From: Rugamonas sp045984285
GTDB taxonomy: Bacteria > Pseudomonadota > Gammaproteobacteria > Burkholderiales > Burkholderiaceae_D
Reading direction: 5' to 3'
Assembly (NCBI RefSeq): GCF_045984285.3
Contig: NZ_JBJQIK030000003.1
Span: 624,128 to 688,127, forward strand
DNA length: 64,000 nt
A model generated the notes under the pieces. The model searched no databases and was not told the DNA's origin. It saw only the letters and a program-made list of their open reading frames with translations. This document shows, piece after piece, positions 52,833 through 61,402 of this stretch; within the stretch, counting starts at the first letter, position 1; each line of letters opens with the position of its first letter. Both the position numbers and the translations under genes were made by a program.

Positions 52833-54740
52833 TCAGTAGTTCGGATTGAAGCTCAACACCTTGTGGCAGAAGCCCACCACCACCAGCACGGCGAAGGCCA
52901 GCACCCACAGCACCGCCAGCACGCACGCCCAGCGGGTGCCGGACGCGAACACGGTCCGCGCATGCCACAGCGCCGCCAGCAGGCCGCCAACAAAGCCGAT
53001 GATGGCCGTCAGTTGCGAAAGCACCAGCAGCACGGAGATGTCCTTCAGCTCTTCCAGCGCCACCACGGACATGGTCCAGAGCACGAGGCTCAGCACCGCG
53101 ACGCAACTGGCGATGCGCACCAGCGTAGTGCTGCGGCCGGGTGCTGGCGCCCCATGCTTGCGGCGCAGGATGGAGGCGACCGGCCAGAGCAGCACGGTAA
53201 ACAGCACGACCGCCACTGCCGCCAGCAGCAGCATCAGCACAAGGGGGCTGGCCATGAATGGCACCGGCTCGAACACGAAGGCGAATACATACGGCTCCAG
53301 GCCCCAGCGCTTCACCTTGCCGTTTTCGACGATGGCCTGCAGGCGGCGCTTGCCGTTCTGCTCCTCCCACAGCCATGGCTTGACCTCGCGGTAAACGCTG
53401 CGTTCACCGGCCAGTGCCACCGCCAGGTTGCCGTCCTCCAGTGCTTCCACCTTCAGGGGGCTGAGCAGCTGCAGCAGCGAGAGCCAGGTGGAATCTTCGC
53501 GGCGCGAATTGCGGTAGGCGCCAGCCATGGCCTGCGCGTGCGCCTTGGCCGTTGCGGCGTCCACCGTTGAAGCGGCTTTTGGACGCATATCCGGCAGGTA
53601 GCGGTCGGCGAAGGAATTGAACAGGCGTTCACGCAGCCATTTCCCCAGGTCGTGGCGGCCGCCCGCATTCACCGACACATACAGGCCGATGCCATCGTCC
53701 GGGAACAGCGTCAGCGAAGTATGGAACAGCAGCGTATCGCCGCCATGGGCCACCACGCGGTGGCCATTCACATCCTGCTGGTAGAAGCCAAGGCCGATGC
53801 CAGAGAGATCCGGCATGCCGCGCGTGATGGTGTTGTGCATCTGCTTCACCGTCTCCGGCTTGAGCAGCTGCGCCTCGCCCAGCTTGCCCTGGTTGAGGTA
53901 AGCCATCATGAAGCGCCCCATGTCGGCGCCGGTGGACGACAGGCTGCCCGCGGGCGCCATATTGACCACTTCGAAGCCTTTCGGTTTCTCGTCCTGGCTG
54001 GTATAGCCCTGCGACATCTGCGCTTTCATGGCCGCCGGCAGCGGCTGGCGGAAGGTGGAGTCCTTCATGCCGAGCGGCGCAAAGATGTGCTGCTCCATGT
54101 ATTCGTCGAAGGACTTGCCGCTGACGCGTTCAACGATGTAGCCGGCCAGCGCGGTGGCGTAGTTCGAATAGCCTTGCGTGGTGCCGGGGTCGTAGATATA
54201 CGGCGGGATATAGCTCTTGAGTACCTTGCCGGTATCGGGCGTGACGGTGGTGTAGGTGATCAGGTCGCGCGCGCTTTCTTCGAGACCGGTGGTATGCGTG
54301 AGCACATGGCGCAGCGTGAGGGCCTTGCCATTGCGCGCAGGGATCTTGAAGTCGATGTAGCGGTTCAGGTCCACATCGAGGTCAAGCTTGCCCTGCTCCA
54401 CCAGCTGCATCACAGCGGTCCAGGTGAACAGTTTCGAGACCGAGCCGGGACGGAACAGCGTACGCTGCGCGTCCACGGGAGTGCCCTTCTCCCAGTCCGA
54501 GAAGCCATAGCCTTTCTGCACCAGCGGCTGGCCGTCCTTGACCAGCACGACCACGGCGCCGGGCACACCGGCAGCGCGCAGTGCACTCGGCATCTGGCCG
54601 TCGAGCCAGGCCTCGGCATCGGCCGCCGTCAGTGGCGTTGCCTGGGGTTGAGCGAAGCCCGGCTGCATGAAGCCCATGCCGAGCGCTGCGAATGCCAGCT
54701 GGGCCGCCACCAGCCATTTGCGGAGAGCGAGGCGGCGCAT
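52833..54740 (-). CDS. Periplasmic S12 serine peptidase with C-terminal membrane helices, copy 1
   Basis: A 635-residue paralogue of the downstream gene: signal peptide (AQLAFAALGMGFMQPGFAQ), catalytic S100-V-S-K103 (RPGSVSKLFTWTAVMQL), YSNYATALAGYIVE, and VVAHGGDTLLFHT, followed by a beta linker and four membrane helices. It shares one base with the TonB receptor stop (TGATG). Position directly after the receptor suggests that it acts first on peptides entering the periplasm. S12 enzymes include D-Ala-D-Ala carboxypeptidases, so a cell-wall role is the main alternative. Confidence 0.87.
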   Translation of the reverse strand: MRRLALRKWLVAAQLAFAALGMGFMQPGFAQPQATPLTAADAEAWLDGQMPSALRAAGVPGAVVVLVKDGQPLVQKGYGFSDWEKGTPVDAQRTLFRPGSVSKLFTWTAVMQLVEQGKLDLDVDLNRYIDFKIPARNGKALTLRHVLTHTTGLEESARDLITYTTVTPDTGKVLKSYIPPYIYDPGTTQGYSNYATALAGYIVERVSGKSFDEYMEQHIFAPLGMKDSTFRQPLPAAMKAQMSQGYTSQDEKPKGFEVVNMAPAGSLSSTGADMGRFMMAYLNQGKLGEAQLLKPETVKQMHNTITRGMPDLSGIGLGFYQQDVNGHRVVAHGGDTLLFHTSLTLFPDDGIGLYVSVNAGGRHDLGKWLRERLFNSFADRYLPDMRPKAASTVDAATAKAHAQAMAGAYRNSRREDSTWLSLLQLLSPLKVEALEDGNLAVALAGERSVYREVKPWLWEEQNGKRRLQAIVENGKVKRWGLEPYVFAFVFEPVPFMASPLVLMLLLAAVAVVLFTVLLWPVASILRRKHGAPAPGRSTTLVRIASCVAVLSLVLWTMSVVALEELKDISVLLVLSQLTAIIGFVGGLLAALWHARTVFASGTRWACVLAVLWVLAFAVLVVVGFCHKVLSFNPNY

Positions 54741-57040
54741 CAGAAGTTCACCGCCACATTCATGCCGACGGTACGCGGCGCAGCCGGCGTTGCACGCAGC
54801 GGGCCGCCGAAGGCGGTCAGCGCGGTATCGCCGCCCAGCAGGGCGCGCTTGTCAGTCAGGTTGCGCACGAAGGCCGACAGCTGCCACTTGCCGAAGTCCA
54901 CGCCGAACTGAGCATCCACCATCGTGTACGCCGGGAGACTGAAGTTCGGCACCGAGGTACCCACGCGGTCGAAACCGGCGTTGCGCTGTCCCACATGGCG
55001 CACATTCAGGCCTGCATACGAAGGCTTGCCGGCGAGGGCAAAGCTGTAGCGCGCGCCGATGGAAGTGGACAGCTTCGCGGTGTTCGGCAGGCGCGATCCG
55101 TCCGGGCCGAGGGCCGGCGCATCTTCAGCCAGCTCCGCGTCGGTATAAGCAAGGCTGCCTTCCAGGTTCCAGTGCTCATCCAGCTTGTAGCGCGTTGCCA
55201 GCTCAAGGCCGCGCACTTCAGCCTTGCCGGCATTGGTCGTCAGCGTGGTCGCGCCGATGGCCAGCGGCTGTTGCAGCTTGTCCCAATGGATGTTGAACAG
55301 CGCGGCTTCCAGGAACAGGCGCTTGTCCAGCAGGTCGGCCTTGTAGCCGAGTTCATAGCTCCACAGCGTATCGGGACCGAACTGGGTCGGTGCACCCGGC
55401 ACCACCTGGCCGTTCTGGTCGATGGCGGGCGGATTCGGACCGCCGGGGCGGTAGCCGCTGGCGGCGCGCACGTACACGCTGCTGAACTTGTCGATCGAAT
55501 AGCGGGCCGTGGCCAGGTAGGTGCGGGAGTCGTCCTTCGCCGGAGTCTCGAAGTCCTTTACCCCGTTGGTCGAGGTGCCATAGACCTGGCGGTTGCGCGC
55601 CACCCGCGCACCCAGCGTATAGGACCAGGCAGCGGTAGGGTTATAGGTTACGTCGCCATAGACGGCATTCTCCGTATAGCTCGATGGCTGGCCGGAAGTT
55701 ACCAGCGTCAGCTCTGAACCGTCGGCTGCCATCTGGGCAAACAGGCGCTGCGAGCGGTCGCCGGTTTCCTTGTTGTGGTAGAAGCCCAGCAGCCATTCCA
55801 CGGTGCCGCGCGCGGAAGTCAGGCGCGCTTCCTGGGTGCGTTTGCGCAGGTGGATGTCGTTATCCAGTTCGCCAAAATTGAAGTCAGGGCTGCCGATGAT
55901 GTCGGTCGCGTCGAGCGCCGTATTGCCGTCGAAACGCTGGGCCGAGGTGATGAAGTTGAAACGCGCCCAGCCGAAATCGTATTCGAGGTCGCCCGACAGC
56001 AGGCGGCTCCTGATGCGGTACGGCTCATAGGTGTCCCGCTTCTGCGTGAGGTCGCCGTACATCGGCTCGCCCGTCGCCACGCTGTATTGCGAAACGCCGG
56101 TGCCGTTGCGCTGGATGGTCTGCTGCGTGGCAGTCAGGCGGATGCGCATTTTCGACATTGGGTCGATGACCAGCGACACCCGGCCGCCGCGCGTATTGCC
56201 GTCATTGACGTTTTCGCCCGGAGCGCGGCCGGCGGCCGTGATATAGCCGCCATCGTGGTCATTGAAGGCGGCCACGCGCAGGCCTGCCACGCCTTCGCTG
56301 AGCGGCACGTTCAGCACCACGTTTTCCGTATGTCCCAGGTCGCCGTTTTTACTGCTGCGCACACCGAAACCCACCTTGCCGGAGAAGTTTTCCGTATCGG
56401 GCGTGTTGGTCACGTATTTGAGCAGGCCGCCCATGGCACCCGCGCCATACAGCGTGCCCTGGGGACCGCGCAGCAGTTCGATATGGTGCAGGTCGAGCAA
56501 TGCCATATCCAGCGCGGACACCGCCTCGCCCACAAAAGCGGTGCTGGAGCCGAACGCCACTTCATCGACGTAGATGCCCACGGTCGGTGCGCTCATGCTG
56601 CCCACCGAAACGCCACGGATATTGACCTGGCCCCGGCCAGGACCGCCATCGCTGCTCACATGCACGCCAGGCAGCGTGCCCACATAATCGCTCAGCGACG
56701 CTGCGCCGGCGCTCTCCAGCCCTTCCACGCTCAGGGTTTCCACCCGCAGCGGCACGTCGCGCAGAGGTTCGCGGCGGCGGGTAGCGCTCACGGTAACAAC
56801 GTCCGCCAGCGGCGCGCTGGCGGCGGCGGGAGCGGCCGGGGTTTCCGCCGCGGCAGGAGCAGCGCTTTGGGCGGGTGCGGCCTGCTCTGCTTGCGCCGAC
56901 GCCTGCGCGCAGGCCAACGCGAAGATGGACGCGACGGCCAGCGAGATCGCGCGGGGACGCGGCATGTTGCCTCCGCGTGTTCGTTCTGATGCAAGGACTA
57001 GCGAGGGGGTATTCGACAGCTGCAGCGATGGACGGAACAT
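54740..57040 (-). CDS. TonB-dependent receptor of peptide operon A
   Basis: A 766-residue receptor, or 741 if translation starts at the in-frame ATG at 56965. Both starts have good ribosome-binding sites (AAGGAGA before 57040, GGAGG before 56965); only the second places the signal peptide (AISLAVASIFALACAQASAQA) at the N-terminus. The plug has VVTVSATRRREPLRDVPLRV and RGPQGTLYGAGAMGGLLKYV; the barrel ends NVAVNF. Overall similarity is to receptors of the FyuA/iron-siderophore and natural-product type. As first gene of the operon it probably imports the peptide substrate. Confidence 0.9.
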   Translation of the reverse strand: MFRPSLQLSNTPSLVLASERTRGGNMPRPRAISLAVASIFALACAQASAQAEQAAPAQSAAPAAAETPAAPAAASAPLADVVTVSATRRREPLRDVPLRVETLSVEGLESAGAASLSDYVGTLPGVHVSSDGGPGRGQVNIRGVSVGSMSAPTVGIYVDEVAFGSSTAFVGEAVSALDMALLDLHHIELLRGPQGTLYGAGAMGGLLKYVTNTPDTENFSGKVGFGVRSSKNGDLGHTENVVLNVPLSEGVAGLRVAAFNDHDGGYITAAGRAPGENVNDGNTRGGRVSLVIDPMSKMRIRLTATQQTIQRNGTGVSQYSVATGEPMYGDLTQKRDTYEPYRIRSRLLSGDLEYDFGWARFNFITSAQRFDGNTALDATDIIGSPDFNFGELDNDIHLRKRTQEARLTSARGTVEWLLGFYHNKETGDRSQRLFAQMAADGSELTLVTSGQPSSYTENAVYGDVTYNPTAAWSYTLGARVARNRQVYGTSTNGVKDFETPAKDDSRTYLATARYSIDKFSSVYVRAASGYRPGGPNPPAIDQNGQVVPGAPTQFGPDTLWSYELGYKADLLDKRLFLEAALFNIHWDKLQQPLAIGATTLTTNAGKAEVRGLELATRYKLDEHWNLEGSLAYTDAELAEDAPALGPDGSRLPNTAKLSTSIGARYSFALAGKPSYAGLNVRHVGQRNAGFDRVGTSVPNFSLPAYTMVDAQFGVDFGKWQLSAFVRNLTDKRALLGGDTALTAFGGPLRATPAAPRTVGMNVAVNF

Positions 57041-57082
57041 TTTTTTGATCTCCTTATGGTGGCGTGATAGCGCTCTTTTCTA

Positions 57083-57111
57083 AATGTACATAATTTTCCA
57101 GAATTATCCAA
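57083..57111 (-). promoter_or_regulatory. Candidate promoter of peptide operon A
   Basis: On the minus strand TTGGAT (57106-57111) and TACATT (57083-57088) are 17 bp apart, 43 bp before the start codon at 57040. The spacer holds an ATAATT-N6-AATTAT inverted repeat (57090-57107). The stretch is far more AT-rich than its surroundings. Confidence 0.4.
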
Positions 57112-57131
57112 TAAGAAAAAATATTCATTCG

Positions 57132-57148
57132 TTTGCACTTTCGGAAAA
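57132..57148. promoter_or_regulatory. Weak match to the 17-bp operator, upstream of operon A promoter
   Basis: TTTGCACTTTCGGAAAA, read on the minus strand, shares 12 of 17 positions with the reverse complement of the palindrome at 62559-62575. It lies 20 bp upstream of the candidate -35. Confidence 0.3.
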
Positions 57149-57271
57149 CACACACTTTTCACCGCCTCCTCATAGGGAGGAATGCCGCATGGCAGCGCGT
57201 TTGACTGTGGAAGATCAACAACAGCCGGATGCGCGGTGCGGGGCCGTTTTTTGAGCCGGAAACGACATTTA

Positions 57272-57288
57272 TTTTCTATTTTAGAAAA
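57272..57288. promoter_or_regulatory. 17-bp palindrome, operator of the XRE-cupin regulon (strong site 1)
   Basis: TTTTCTATTTTAGAAAA is a perfect palindrome around a central T (TTTTCTA-TTT-TAGAAAA). It is identical at 15 of 17 positions to the site at 62559-62575 before operon B. It lies between operon A and the small zinc-ribbon gene, 45 bp before the latter's start. Confidence 0.5.
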
Positions 57289-57333
57289 CTGTGCGATGAT
57301 TCCAGCTCCCGACACTTCCGCCCGAGGCCAAAA

Positions 57334-57579
57334 ATGGAGAACCGAAGCAATCAGCCAGCATGGAAACGGGTTCTTGGCGGCTTCCGGCGCATGGTGGAAA
57401 CGGAGCTGGGCGACGAACAGTTCTGTGCCGGCTGCCAGGAGTTCTGGCCGCTCGACAGGGAGTTCTTTGTGTTTTCACACAGCAGCGCGAGCTACGAGTG
57501 CAAGGCCTGCATCGGTGAACGGAAGGCGGCACGGAAGCCCCGCCAGCCCGGCGCCACAGCGCTTACTGCGGCTGGCTGA
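57334..57579 (+). CDS. Small zinc-ribbon-like protein
   Basis: An 81-residue protein beginning MENRSNQPAWKRVLGG. Two CxxC pairs, FCAGC and CKAC, spaced about 30 residues apart (EFWPLDREFFVFSHSSASYE between them) form a likely zinc ribbon; the C-terminus is basic. Small zinc-ribbon proteins of this kind are often transcription accessory or nucleic-acid binding. It ends 17 bp inside the convergent astA gene and has the palindromic operator in its leader region. Confidence 0.6.
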   Translation: MENRSNQPAWKRVLGGFRRMVETELGDEQFCAGCQEFWPLDREFFVFSHSSASYECKACIGERKAARKPRQPGATALTAAG

Positions 57580-58594
57580 CACGGCCAGACATCGCCAGCA
57601 TACGCACCTCAGCCCCGCTGCCGAGGGCAAGGGCCTTCAGTGCCGCCTGGGGAAGGACGGCGGCGTCGGCCATCGGATCGGCTTTGGCCGCAACGACCCT
57701 GAAGTTTTCCCGCTCAACGTTCGCCACCAGCGAAACCGTTGTGCCGGCAGCCTCCCCTGCCCTTGCCTCCAGCAGCCGGCTCTCGCGCACGGCGCGCAGG
57801 TCGCGCACATTCGCCTGCAGCACCGGGCCGGCGTCGAAAATATCGATATAGCCGTCGAAATTCAGGCCCTCCTGTTCCAGCAGGCGGCGGGCCGGAACGG
57901 TTTCGGGATGCGTTTTGCCGATGACCTCACGCGCCCCGGCGCCCAGCAGATGCGTGTACAAGGGCAGCCTGGGAACCAGCTGCTCGATGAATTGCCGGTC
58001 GCCCATGCCGCAGCGGTCATCGGCGTCCTGGAAATCCATGTGGAAGAAGTGGCGGCCCACGCCCTCCCAGAACGGCGATGTGCCGTCCGCGCTCTGATAG
58101 CCGCGCATCTCCGCAAAGATCTTCTGCGAAAAGAGCTGCGGGAACTGGGCGATGAACAGCAGCCGCGATTTCGACAGCAGCTTGCCGTTCCAGCCCTGCC
58201 GGTAATCCGGATGCAGGTACAGCGAACACAGTTCGGATGCTCCGGACAGGTCGTGGCACAGGTGCAGGGACTGCACGCGGTTCACGCGCAAGGGGTCCGG
58301 GCTCGAATGCACCGAGGTGCTGATGCGGTAGTTGTAGAACGGCTCGTTGACGCCAACCGCCCCCTTGATGGCGGAAACGCCGCAGACGCGCTGCCGCTCC
58401 AGGTCTTCAAGCACGAACAGGTAGTCCGCCTCATGCGCCGCAGCTTGGCCGGCGAAGGACGCAGCAACGATGCCGAGCCGGTTCCTGAGCGAAGCGCGGT
58501 CCGGTTTCAGCGTCGTCATGCCTGCGCCTATGCCGCGCGCCAGCTCAAGGACCGCTTCCAGATCGTTTTCGACAGCGTTACGTACCACCAGCAT
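57563..58594 (-). CDS. astA: Arginine N-succinyltransferase (AstA/AruF)
   Basis: A 343-residue enzyme with family motifs SELCSLYLHPDYRQGWNGKL, LSKSRLLFIAQFPQLFSQKI, EMRGYQSADGTSPFWEGVG, THLLGAGAREVIGKTHPET and FDGYIDIFDAGPVLQ. It transfers succinyl from succinyl-CoA to L-arginine, the first step of the AST pathway. Only this AST gene is present here; astBCDE are absent from the window. It is the last gene of operon B, 3 bp after the POT transporter, implying that the imported peptides deliver arginine or a related basic amino acid. Confidence 0.9.
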   Translation of the reverse strand: MLVVRNAVENDLEAVLELARGIGAGMTTLKPDRASLRNRLGIVAASFAGQAAAHEADYLFVLEDLERQRVCGVSAIKGAVGVNEPFYNYRISTSVHSSPDPLRVNRVQSLHLCHDLSGASELCSLYLHPDYRQGWNGKLLSKSRLLFIAQFPQLFSQKIFAEMRGYQSADGTSPFWEGVGRHFFHMDFQDADDRCGMGDRQFIEQLVPRLPLYTHLLGAGAREVIGKTHPETVPARRLLEQEGLNFDGYIDIFDAGPVLQANVRDLRAVRESRLLEARAGEAAGTTVSLVANVERENFRVVAAKADPMADAAVLPQAALKALALGSGAEVRMLAMSGRVSQPQ

Positions 58595-58597
58595 GAT

Positions 58598-59893
58598 TCA
58601 TGGCGCCTGCATATCTGATTGCCGGGGCATCGCCTGCATCAACGGCTGCCGCTGGCGTTTCTGGATGATGGACAGCAGCAGGCCAGAGAAGCAGCACAAC
58701 CCCGCGATCATCAGGAAGAATCCCGCCGGCGTCATGTACTCCCACGCCGTGCCGATCACACCGGACAGGAAGTTGCCCGCGAAGGAGGCGGAGAACCATG
58801 CCGCAATGGTCGTCGCGCCGAACCGCGCTGGCGCCAGTACTGCAAACAGCCCCAGGCCAATGGGAAGGATATGCAGCTCCGCCAGCGTGAAGACCGCGAA
58901 AAACACGACCAGCCAGATCCAGCTCACCGAGTTCGGCGCGGCGGAAGAAAAGAAGATCAGCATGGCGAGCAGGCCGAAGGCAGCGCCCACGCCCACCGCC
59001 CCCATCGTCATGCGGCTCAGGGCCGGCGGCGTGGCGATGCCGCGCGCTTCGCGCCGCATCCAGGCCTGCACCAGCAATGGGCTGATGAGGAACACGAACA
59101 TGGGATTCAGCGACTGGAACCAGGTGACGGGAATCTGCCAGCCGAAGGCCAGCCGGTCAATGCTGGTGTCGGCCCAGATCGCGAGCGTGTTCCCGGTCTG
59201 TTCGTAGGCACTGCGGAACAGCACCACGGCGAACCATACGCTCAGCAGCAGTCCGATATTGCTCTGCCCCGCCGCCGTTTCGGCCGTGGGAACCGGCCGC
59301 GCCTCCTCCCGGTCGGAAGGCAGGTGCTTGCTCCCCATGACATACACCAGCAGGCCAAGGCACATGCCGATACCGGCCGCGCCAAAGCCATAATGCCAGC
59401 CATAGATCTCACCCAGCGCACCGCAGATCAGCGGCGCCAGGAAGCCGCCCAGGTTCACGCCCACATAGTAGACATTGAAGGCAGACACCGCGCGCGGATC
59501 CCCCTTCGGATACAGCAGCGGCACCTGGCTCGGAAGGTTCGGCAGGAACAGGCCGTTCCCCAGGGCGATGAAGGCCATGGCGATGAAGAACATGGACTCG
59601 AAGGTCATCATGAAATGGCCGACCGCCATCAGCAGGCCGCCGATGATGACCGCCCGCTTGCGCCCCAGCCAGCGGTCCGCGATGATGCCGCCGAAGATCG
59701 GCGTCAGGTAGACGCTGGCGGCGTAGCTGCCGAAGATCAGCGAAGCCGTGGCCTGGCTGAACTGCAGCTCCTTCGTCATGTAGTAGATCTGCAGTGCCCG
59801 CATGCCGAAGAAGGAAAACTTCTCCCACATCTCGGTAAGGAACAGGATGGTGAGCCCTTTGGGCTGGCCGAACCAGGTGTCTTTAGTCTGCAT
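58598..59893 (-). CDS. POT-family proton-dependent oligopeptide transporter
   Basis: A 431-residue membrane protein with about 12 helices. The N-terminus has the POT motif FLTEMWEKFSFFGMRALQIY and then GGIIADRWLGRKRAVIIGG, the classic PTR2 signatures. It imports di- or tripeptides with protons. Length is a little shorter than many POT proteins (about 480-500). It lies 16 bp after the M81 gene and 3 bp before astA, a direct sign that operon B handles peptides. Confidence 0.9.
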   Translation of the reverse strand: MQTKDTWFGQPKGLTILFLTEMWEKFSFFGMRALQIYYMTKELQFSQATASLIFGSYAASVYLTPIFGGIIADRWLGRKRAVIIGGLLMAVGHFMMTFESMFFIAMAFIALGNGLFLPNLPSQVPLLYPKGDPRAVSAFNVYYVGVNLGGFLAPLICGALGEIYGWHYGFGAAGIGMCLGLLVYVMGSKHLPSDREEARPVPTAETAAGQSNIGLLLSVWFAVVLFRSAYEQTGNTLAIWADTSIDRLAFGWQIPVTWFQSLNPMFVFLISPLLVQAWMRREARGIATPPALSRMTMGAVGVGAAFGLLAMLIFFSSAAPNSVSWIWLVVFFAVFTLAELHILPIGLGLFAVLAPARFGATTIAAWFSASFAGNFLSGVIGTAWEYMTPAGFFLMIAGLCCFSGLLLSIIQKRQRQPLMQAMPRQSDMQAP

Positions 59894-59909
59894 GGTGGTC
59901 GATCGCTTT

Positions 59910-61400
59910 TCAGGAGATGGCGGACTCGTTCACCTCGTCGAGCGGCCAGATGGGCCGCCGCAGATGGACGAAAGGAAGGCGCGCAAGGTCGCTGTTCAAG
60001 GTGCCGGGCGCATCGCAGAAGATGGTCTCGGCCGCGATGGCGTCGAAACAGGCGCGGAAATGCCGAGTCGATTTGACAACCACCAGGCGCTTGGCCGACA
60101 GGTCGATACCCAGCTCGGTAAAGCACTCGGGTGAGAACACCTGCTGCCGTTTGCTGTTGAGGACGATATCGATGCCGCCCGCGCGAATCGCCACCGCTTC
60201 GCCCAGCGCTTCGGTAAATTTTCCCGCAAGGCCGTGCTGGCGCGCGTCGCTGCGCACCGCCAGCACCGTGGCCAGCACATCGACGGACGAGCCCGAAGCC
60301 GGACCGACCTTGCCGCCGATGCGCAGCGCGATCTGGGCGCCGACACCCGCATCCCGCGCCAGCTGCACCGCTTGCGGATCCCATATCATGCCCAGCGCGA
60401 CACCCTCCGCCTGGCGTTCGATCAGTTCGCGCAGGATGAAAGTGCTGTCGCATGCAGCTCCGCCGCCGGGGTTATCCGAGCCGTCCGCCACTACCACCAG
60501 CTCACCGGCAGCGCGCGGCGCCAACGCCTTGTCCACGGCCTCGCTCACCGGCAGGCTGCTCTTGGTGCCCAGCCAGCGCAGCGCGAAGAAGTCCTTTGCC
60601 ACCTGCATGGCGATAGCTTGTGCTGCCGCCGCAGGCTGCGCGCCCGTATCAAAATACACCATGACGGCCGCACTGGTAGCCTCCGCGTCCGACCACGGGA
60701 AACCATGCATCACCGAGATGGACAGGATGCCGGGGCTGCGTTCCAGCGTGAAGATGCGGCTCAGGAAGGCCCGCATCGGCGGCTCGCCGGTGCCGAATAA
60801 TCCCAGCATGGGCACGCGCTGCGTCACAATACCGGGCTGGCAGGCGCCACGCGCCATACCGGTGAGGATGGCATGCAGCTCGCGCGTGCGCTCCAGATAG
60901 TCGGTATGGGGATATTCCTTGCATGCGATCAGCACCGCGCCGCTGGCAGTCATCATCGACGTGAGATTGCCATGCAGGTCCAGCAGCACGCCAACCGGAA
61001 CGCGCGGACCGACCAGCTGCCGCACGCGCGCCAGCAGGTCGCCTTCGCAATCGTCATAGCCATGCGCGATCATCGCGCCGTGCAGCACCAGCGTTACCGC
61101 GTCCACATCCTTCGCCGCCGCCAGCTGGGCAAGCAGCTCATCGCGCAAGGCCTCGTAAACCTGGCGCGAAGCCGGACCGCCGGGCTGCGCCCAAGCGCAC
61201 AGTCCCAGTGTTACCTCGTCGCCGCGCTCCTGCGCAACATCGCGGACAAAGCCGTAGCCCGGAAAATCCAGCGCCTTCTTCAAGGCCTCGCCATCGTCGC
61301 CGGGGCGGTAAAGAATGCCCTCCTCGAAGGAACGCATCGTCGTCGGGATTGGCGAAAAACTGTTGGTCTCGTGCGCCAGCGCGGCAAGGAAGATATGCAT
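59910..61400 (-). CDS. M81-family (MlrC-type) metallopeptidase, copy B
   Basis: A 496-residue cytoplasmic paralogue of 46381-47844. ETNSFSPIPTTMRSFEEGIL, LVLHGAMIAHGYDDCEGDL, LLDLHGNLTSMM (normal DLHxN form) and DNPGGGAACDSTFILRELIE are conserved. It is encoded 2 bp after the DauA-like gene and before the POT transporter. A peptidase between a peptide importer and a D-amino acid dehydrogenase would release substrates for the latter. The exact bond cleaved is unknown. Confidence 0.88.
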   Translation of the reverse strand: MHIFLAALAHETNSFSPIPTTMRSFEEGILYRPGDDGEALKKALDFPGYGFVRDVAQERGDEVTLGLCAWAQPGGPASRQVYEALRDELLAQLAAAKDVDAVTLVLHGAMIAHGYDDCEGDLLARVRQLVGPRVPVGVLLDLHGNLTSMMTASGAVLIACKEYPHTDYLERTRELHAILTGMARGACQPGIVTQRVPMLGLFGTGEPPMRAFLSRIFTLERSPGILSISVMHGFPWSDAEATSAAVMVYFDTGAQPAAAAQAIAMQVAKDFFALRWLGTKSSLPVSEAVDKALAPRAAGELVVVADGSDNPGGGAACDSTFILRELIERQAEGVALGMIWDPQAVQLARDAGVGAQIALRIGGKVGPASGSSVDVLATVLAVRSDARQHGLAGKFTEALGEAVAIRAGGIDIVLNSKRQQVFSPECFTELGIDLSAKRLVVVKSTRHFRACFDAIAAETIFCDAPGTLNSDLARLPFVHLRRPIWPLDEVNESAIS

Positions 61401-61402
61401 GA

